Assembly (NCBI RefSeq): GCF_905207245.1
Contig: NZ_CAJLKP010000099.1
Location: forward strand, 1 to 18,900
Direction of reading: 5' to 3'
DNA: 18,900 nt
Origin: an uncultured Bacteroides sp.
Lineage (GTDB): Bacteria; Bacteroidota; Bacteroidia; Bacteroidales; Bacteroidaceae
Under the pieces are notes generated by a model. The model made no database searches. It was given only the letters and a program-made list of their open reading frames with translations, and was not told the origin of the DNA. This document shows positions 15,136-18,900 of the stretch, piece after piece (positions within the stretch are counted from its first letter, which is position 1; each line of letters starts with the position of its first letter). The translations under genes were made by a program, and so were the position numbers.

Positions 15136-15925
15136 AATTCATCTCTTTTAACGCCTGTTCCACCCGGTTGGTCAAGTCGATAAACTCCTGTACGGATAGT
15201 TGCTCCGGTCGCTTGTTGAACAAAACATCTTCCGTCAGCGGGCAATCCTTGCCAAGTATCGGTTTTATTGAGTTTCGCAGCGTCTTGCGTCGTTGGTTGA
15301 AAGTGGTTTTCACTACTTGTTTGAATAACTTTTCATCGCAACCCAGGTCTTTCGTTTCGTTTCGCGTCATGCGGATGACGGCGCTTTTCACCTTTGGCGG
15401 CGGATTGAACACATGTTCGTGTACGGTGAAAAGATATTCCACGCGATACCATGCCTGTATCAATATGCTCAGAATGCCGTACGTCTTACTACCCGGTCCG
15501 GCAGCAATGCGTTCGGCCACTTCTTTCTGTATCATGCCGGTGCAACAAGGTATCAAATCCTTGTTGTCCAGCATTTTGAAAAAAATCTGGCTGGATATGT
15601 TATAAGGATAGTTTCCCGTCAGCACAAACGGCTGGCCGCCGAACAGACGTTGCAGGTTCATCTTCAGGAAATCGTCCTCGATGATGTTGTCTTCCAGCGA
15701 CGGATATTCCTCACGCAGATAGGCTACAGATTCATAATCCAGTTCCACCACCTTCACCGGGCGTTCTTTCTTCACCAGAAACTGGGTCAATACACCCATA
15801 CCCGGACCTACTTCCAATATGGGAAGTCCGGGACAGGCGTCTACCGTATCGGCTATGTCCTGCGCCACTTTCAGGTCTTTCAGGAAGTGTTGGCCGAGAA
15901 ACTTTTTAGGCTTTACTAATCTCAT
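15134..15925 (-). CDS. rsmA: 16S rRNA dimethyladenosine transferase RsmA (KsgA)
   Basis: RsmA dimethylates two adjacent adenosines near the 3' end of 16S rRNA late in 30S assembly, using S-adenosylmethionine. The 263-residue protein starts MRLVKPKKFLGQHFLKD (family start), has the SAM-binding EVGPGMGVLT (38-47), the acidic VVELDYE strand, and the catalytic NYPYNIS at 105-111. The C-terminal helical part includes PPPKVKSAVIRM and FNQRRKTLRNS, both characteristic. Length is normal. It is divergently transcribed from the flippase-like gene and leads into mgtE. Confidence 0.97.
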   Translation of the reverse strand: MRLVKPKKFLGQHFLKDLKVAQDIADTVDACPGLPILEVGPGMGVLTQFLVKKERPVKVVELDYESVAYLREEYPSLEDNIIEDDFLKMNLQRLFGGQPFVLTGNYPYNISSQIFFKMLDNKDLIPCCTGMIQKEVAERIAAGPGSKTYGILSILIQAWYRVEYLFTVHEHVFNPPPKVKSAVIRMTRNETKDLGCDEKLFKQVVKTTFNQRRKTLRNSIKPILGKDCPLTEDVLFNKRPEQLSVQEFIDLTNRVEQALKEMN

Positions 15926-15941
15926 TTATCAACTGAATCGT

Positions 15942-15971
15942 TACTTTTGAACAATCTTTGCACTATCTTTG
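15942..15971 (+). promoter_or_regulatory. Extra -7-like elements in the rsmA upstream region
   Basis: TACTTTTG (15942-15949) and TATCTTTG (15964-15971) both match TAnnTTTG on the + strand but lie more than 120 bp before the nearest + strand gene and have no -33 at consensus spacing. They may be alternative starts for the flippase-like gene or fortuitous. For rsmA itself, TACCTTTG on the minus strand (16066 to 16059) is a candidate -7. Confidence 0.3.
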
Positions 15972-16020
15972 CTTCGCGAAGACAGGCTGACCTCGGCATT
16001 AAAAAATAAGTAAGCTTCTT

Positions 16021-16051
16021 TTTGTACTGCTCGCGGTTTGCGCTATCTTTG
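16021..16051 (+). promoter_or_regulatory. Promoter of the flippase-like gene
   Basis: TTTG at 16021-16024 and TATCTTTG at 16044-16051 are separated by 19 bp, an exact match to the Bacteroides -33/-7 pattern. The expected leader before ATG 16098 is about 40 nt. Confidence 0.65.
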
Positions 16052-16097
16052 CAACTCGCAAAGGTAATCTTTTTCGACGAAGAATAACGAATTCTAC

Positions 16098-17081
16098 ATG
16101 AATAAACTATTAAAAAAGACACTGAAGCTCCTTTTGCCGGTCGCTTTGGGCGGTTTTATCCTTTATTGGGTGTATCGGGATTTTGACTTTACGCGTGCCA
16201 GGGAAGTCCTTGTGCATGGCACGAATTGGGGCTGGATGTTGCTTTCGTTGTTTTTCGGTGTGATGAGCCACGTGTTTCGTGGCTGGCGCTGGAAGCAAAC
16301 ACTTGCACCGCTGGGCGCCTATCCCAAGACAAGCGACTGTGTGGATGCCATCTTTGTTTCTTATGCGGCTAATCTTGTCTTGCCCCGTGTGGGTGAAGTT
16401 TCCCGTTGCGGCGTCTTGGCAAAGTACGATGATGTCTCTTTTTCCAAATCGCTTGGTACCGTGGTGACGGAACGCTTGATAGATACGCTTACCATCCTTC
16501 TTATCACCGGCGTCACTTTTCTGATGCAGATGCCTGTTTTCCTTCGTTTCTTTGAAGAAACGGGAACCAAAATCCCTTCCTTGATGCACTTGGTGACGTC
16601 TCCCTGGTTTTACGTTGTCCTTTTCAGTGTCATAGGTGTGTTGGTATTACTTTATTTCCTTCTGCGCATGCTTTCTTTCTTTGAAAAAGTGAAGGGTGTG
16701 GTGCTCAATGTGTGGGAAGGCGTGATGTCATTGAAGAGTGTGAAGAATATTCCCCTTTTCGTTCTTTACACCTTATTAATATGGGGGTGTTATTTCTACC
16801 ATTTCTACATAACTTTCTATTGCTTCTCTTTTACTGTCCATCTCAGTTTTCTGGCAGGGTTGGTGATGTTTGTGGGCGGAACCTTTGCGGTTATTGTCCC
16901 TACGCCCAATGGGGCAGGCTCCTGGCACTTTGCCGTCATCACTATGATGATGCTCTACGGTGTCGATGCCACCGATGCGGGAGTTTTTGCATTGATAGTG
17001 CACGGCATACAGACGTTGCTGGTCATTCTGCTGGGCGTCTATGGTTGGATGCATCTTTCGCTGGTGAACCGCTCGAAATAA
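16098..17081 (+). CDS. Flippase-like membrane protein (LPG_synthase_TM / UPF0104)
   Basis: A 327-residue polytopic inner-membrane protein with about seven to eight hydrophobic segments. It carries the family's landmarks: FRGWRWKQTL, NLVLPRVGEVSRCGVLAK, TVVTERLIDTLTILL, and near the C-terminus PTPNGAGSWHFAVI. This is the membrane half of lysylphosphatidylglycerol synthases and of stand-alone relatives presumed to move lipids or lipid-linked molecules across the membrane. The soluble aminoacyl-transfer domain is absent, so it is not a full MprF. Function is therefore predicted only at family level. It is monocistronic, with its own promoter, and its 3' end touches the mirrored repeat array. Confidence 0.9.
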   Translation: MNKLLKKTLKLLLPVALGGFILYWVYRDFDFTRAREVLVHGTNWGWMLLSLFFGVMSHVFRGWRWKQTLAPLGAYPKTSDCVDAIFVSYAANLVLPRVGEVSRCGVLAKYDDVSFSKSLGTVVTERLIDTLTILLITGVTFLMQMPVFLRFFEETGTKIPSLMHLVTSPWFYVVLFSVIGVLVLLYFLLRMLSFFEKVKGVVLNVWEGVMSLKSVKNIPLFVLYTLLIWGCYFYHFYITFYCFSFTVHLSFLAGLVMFVGGTFAVIVPTPNGAGSWHFAVITMMMLYGVDATDAGVFALIVHGIQTLLVILLGVYGWMHLSLVNRSK

Positions 17082-17325
17082 ACTAATCCGATTGTTCCTG
17101 CAAACTAATCCCGCAGTGCCTACAAACTAATATTTTTCTTGCATAAAACTTTTCATACAACAGTTGTGATAGTTTCTTTCAATAGTTATGTTTCTTTCTT
17201 ACAATATCTGTTGTAAGAAAGAAATGCAGTTATGGTATGAATAATTTTATGCAAGAAAAATATTAGTTTGTAGGCACCGCGATATTAGTTCGTAGGCATC
17301 GTGATATTAGTTTTTCGCAGGAAAA
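17068..17325. repeat. Mirrored array of 22-nt modules around nested hairpins
   Basis: On the minus strand, modules beginning [AG][TG]ATTAGTTT lie at 17112-17133, 17090-17111 and, partly, 17068-17089. On the + strand modules beginning ATATTAGTT lie at 17260-17281, 17282-17303 and, partly, 17304-17325. Each set is in exact 22-nt register. The inner modules belong to a perfect 33-bp inverted repeat (17116-17148 with 17245-17277) that continues inward past the modules. Between the arms is a second perfect 14-bp hairpin, TTTCTTTCTTACAA (17191-17204) with 17211-17224, loop 6 nt. The array starts at the flippase-like stop codon and ends about 35 bp before the pepD promoter. No open reading frame of note is inside. 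Confidence 0.85.
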
Positions 17326-17359
17326 AAATAGTTTATTGCATAGTTTGAGAATAAAAATG

Positions 17360-17367
17360 TATATTTG
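17360..17367 (+). promoter_or_regulatory. -7 promoter element of pepD
   Basis: TATATTTG matches TAnnTTTG exactly and lies 23 bp before ATG 17391. No TTTG sits at consensus -33 spacing (TTTG at 17344-17347 is too close; ATTG at 17335-17338 gives 21 bp). Confidence 0.5.
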
Positions 17368-17390
17368 CGAAAACTAACTTTTTAAACGTT

Positions 17391-18848
17391 ATGAGTACAA
17401 TCTTGCAATTAGCTCCACAAAATGTGTGGAAGCATTTCTATTCGCTGACTCAAATTCCCCGTCCGTCCGGACACATGGAGAAGATAACCGAGTTTCTTGT
17501 TAACTTTGGAAAAGGCTTAGGTTTAGAATCATTTGTCGATGAAGTAGGCAATGTTATCATTCGTAAAGCTGCTACTCCGGGTATGGAAAACCGCAAAGGC
17601 GTCATTCTTCAGGCGCACATGGATATGGTGCCACAGAAGAACAATGATACTGTTCACGATTTTACAAAAGACCCTATTGAAACCTATGTGGATGGTGACT
17701 GGGTGAAAGCCCGGGGCACAACGCTGGGTGCCGATAATGGGCTGGGCGTTGCAGCCATTATGGCAGTGCTTGAGGATAGCAGCTTGAAGCATGGGCCATT
17801 GGAAGCCTTGATTACGAAGGATGAAGAGACGGGTATGTATGGTGCTTTCGGCTTGAAGCCCGGCACGCTGAAAGGTGAAATCCTGCTGAATCTTGACTCG
17901 GAAGATGAAGGCGAGCTGTATATCGGCTGTGCCGGTGGCATCGACCTGACAGCTACGCTGGAGTATCAGGAAGAGACAGCTCCGGCTGATTTCGTGGCCC
18001 GTAAGATTACGCTGAAAGGCTTGCGTGGCGGACATTCCGGTTTGGAAATCAACCAGGGACGTGGAAACGCCAATAAGTTGCTGGCTCGCGTGGTGCACGA
18101 TGTTCTGATAGAGTTTGATTCTCAGTTGGCTGGATTTGAGGGCGGAAATATGCGTAATGCTATTCCTCGTGAAGCGCATGCCGTATTGGTGTTCAATCCT
18201 GAGGATACGGAAGGACTGGAAGATTATATCAAGGAATATGAAGCGCAGATTAATGCGGAATATGCTCCTATTGAAAGTGGCATTACACTGACGATAGAAG
18301 CGGTTGACCTGTCGGCACATATTGTACCTGTAGAAATTCAGGATAATATGATTAGTGCGCTGATGGCTTGTCAGGATGGTGTGATGCGTATGATTCCAAC
18401 TGTGCCCGATACGGTGGAAACATCTTCTAATCTGGCTATTGTTATAATAGGTGGAGGCAAGGCGGAAGTGCGTATTCTGGCTCGCAGCTCTTGCGATACG
18501 ATGAAAGAGTTCCTGGCGGACAGTCTGACGGCTTGTTTTGCTATGGCAGGCATGAAGGTGGAACTGAGCGGAGGTTATTCCGGTTGGCAACCCAATGTGG
18601 ATTCTCCTATTTTGCACGCTATGAAGTTGTCTTATAAGCAACAATTTGGAGTAGAACCGGCAGTGAAAGTGATTCATGCAGGTTTGGAATGTGGTATTAT
18701 TGGCGCTAATTGTCCGGGGCTGGATATGATTTCCTTCGGACCTACGTTACGCTCTCCGCACTCACCGGATGAACGCGCTTTGATTCCTACGGTTCCTAAG
18801 TTTTATGACTTCTTGGTTGCTACGCTGGAACAGACACCGGAAAAGTAA
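17391..18848 (+). CDS. pepD: Aminoacyl-histidine dipeptidase PepD (M20)
   Basis: PepD is a cytosolic di-zinc exopeptidase that cleaves Xaa-His and other dipeptides. The 485-residue protein has all expected ligands: His76 in QAHMDMV with Asp78, bridging Asp115 in LGADNGLG, catalytic Glu145 and Glu146 in KDEETGMYGA, Asp169 in NLDSEDEGELYIGCAGG, and His457 in LRSPHSPDE. The spacing matches the family PepD/PepV layout with a lid domain inserted at about 185-390 (LRGGHSGLEIN). Length is normal. It starts at ATG 17391 directly after the -7 element and is monocistronic in this window. The mirrored array lies just upstream and could influence its expression. Confidence 0.96.
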   Translation: MSTILQLAPQNVWKHFYSLTQIPRPSGHMEKITEFLVNFGKGLGLESFVDEVGNVIIRKAATPGMENRKGVILQAHMDMVPQKNNDTVHDFTKDPIETYVDGDWVKARGTTLGADNGLGVAAIMAVLEDSSLKHGPLEALITKDEETGMYGAFGLKPGTLKGEILLNLDSEDEGELYIGCAGGIDLTATLEYQEETAPADFVARKITLKGLRGGHSGLEINQGRGNANKLLARVVHDVLIEFDSQLAGFEGGNMRNAIPREAHAVLVFNPEDTEGLEDYIKEYEAQINAEYAPIESGITLTIEAVDLSAHIVPVEIQDNMISALMACQDGVMRMIPTVPDTVETSSNLAIVIIGGGKAEVRILARSSCDTMKEFLADSLTACFAMAGMKVELSGGYSGWQPNVDSPILHAMKLSYKQQFGVEPAVKVIHAGLECGIIGANCPGLDMISFGPTLRSPHSPDERALIPTVPKFYDFLVATLEQTPEK

Positions 18849-18880
18849 TAGGTGCATTTCTTAAATAAATAAGGGGCGGG

Positions 18881-18900
18881 GAGAAAGTTTAAACTTTCTC
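18881..18900 (+). terminator. Probable terminator stem after pepD (cut by window edge)
   Basis: GAGAAAGTTTAAACTTTCTC is a perfect 20-nt palindrome 32 bp after the pepD stop, preceded by GGGGCGGG. The arms may extend and a T-run may follow beyond the window, so the terminator call is provisional. Confidence 0.5.

Noticed and set aside
16098..17081. Complete MprF lysylphosphatidylglycerol synthase
   Set aside because: Only the membrane domain is present; the soluble aminoacyl-transferase domain is missing, so lipid aminoacylation is not supported.
17191..17224. Terminator of the flippase-like gene
   Set aside because: The 14-bp stem is A/T-rich and followed by TGCAGTTATGG, with no T-run.
17068..17325. 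CRISPR array
   Set aside because: The modules abut without spacers, are degenerate, and face each other in opposite orientation; no cas genes are present.
17529..18677. 382-codon minus-strand frame inside pepD
   Set aside because: It is antisense to a complete M20 peptidase with all metal ligands; its translation shows no recognisable motif.

Overview
The window is a stretch of Bacteroidales chromosome, most likely the genus Bacteroides. The evidence is the Bacteroides-type promoter signature (TAnnTTTG at -7, sometimes with TTTG near -33) upstream of several genes, weak or absent Shine-Dalgarno sequences, a TonB-dependent receptor with a lipoprotein partner, a NigD-like lipoprotein, and a DUF349 repeat protein. 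Protein similarities were judged by eye from motifs, not by a database search.

Layout. (1) 1-363: non-coding, with half of a tandem-repeat hairpin element at the left edge, a 28-nt palindrome, and a promoter/operator-like dyad. (2) 364-3419, + strand: a three-gene unit of a small His/Cys-rich membrane protein, a ZnuD-like TonB-dependent receptor and a His-rich DUF4625-type lipoprotein, probably for transition-metal (zinc-like) acquisition. (3) 3502-5512, +: surE then lpxB, separated by an A/T-rich inverted repeat, ending at a good terminator. (4) 5697-6455, +: a NigD-like lipoprotein with its own terminator. (5) 9836 down to 6511, -: a tight rsfS-ftsH-cdsA operon (ribosome silencing factor, membrane AAA protease, CDP-diacylglycerol synthase). 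(6) 10055-10125, +: tRNA-Gln(CTG) with promoter and terminator, followed by a structured leader and a stand-alone AICAR transformylase (10417-11595). (7) 15925 down to 11670, -: rsmA, mgtE and a five-repeat DUF349 protein. (8) 16098-17081, +: a flippase-like polytopic membrane protein. (9) 17068-17325: an unusual mirrored array of 22-nt modules around a 33-bp perfect inverted repeat and a nested hairpin. (10) 17391-18848, +: pepD, an M20 aminoacyl-histidine dipeptidase, then a palindrome at the window edge.

Most coding content is conserved housekeeping: lipid A and phospholipid synthesis (lpxB, cdsA), membrane proteostasis (ftsH), ribosome biology (rsfS, rsmA, tRNA-Gln), Mg2+ uptake (mgtE), purines and peptide use. 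The novelty lies in the metal-uptake cassette at the left and in the intergenic DNA: the mirrored 22-nt array before pepD, hairpin elements that share a core motif although their arms differ, and the leader of the AICAR transformylase gene.
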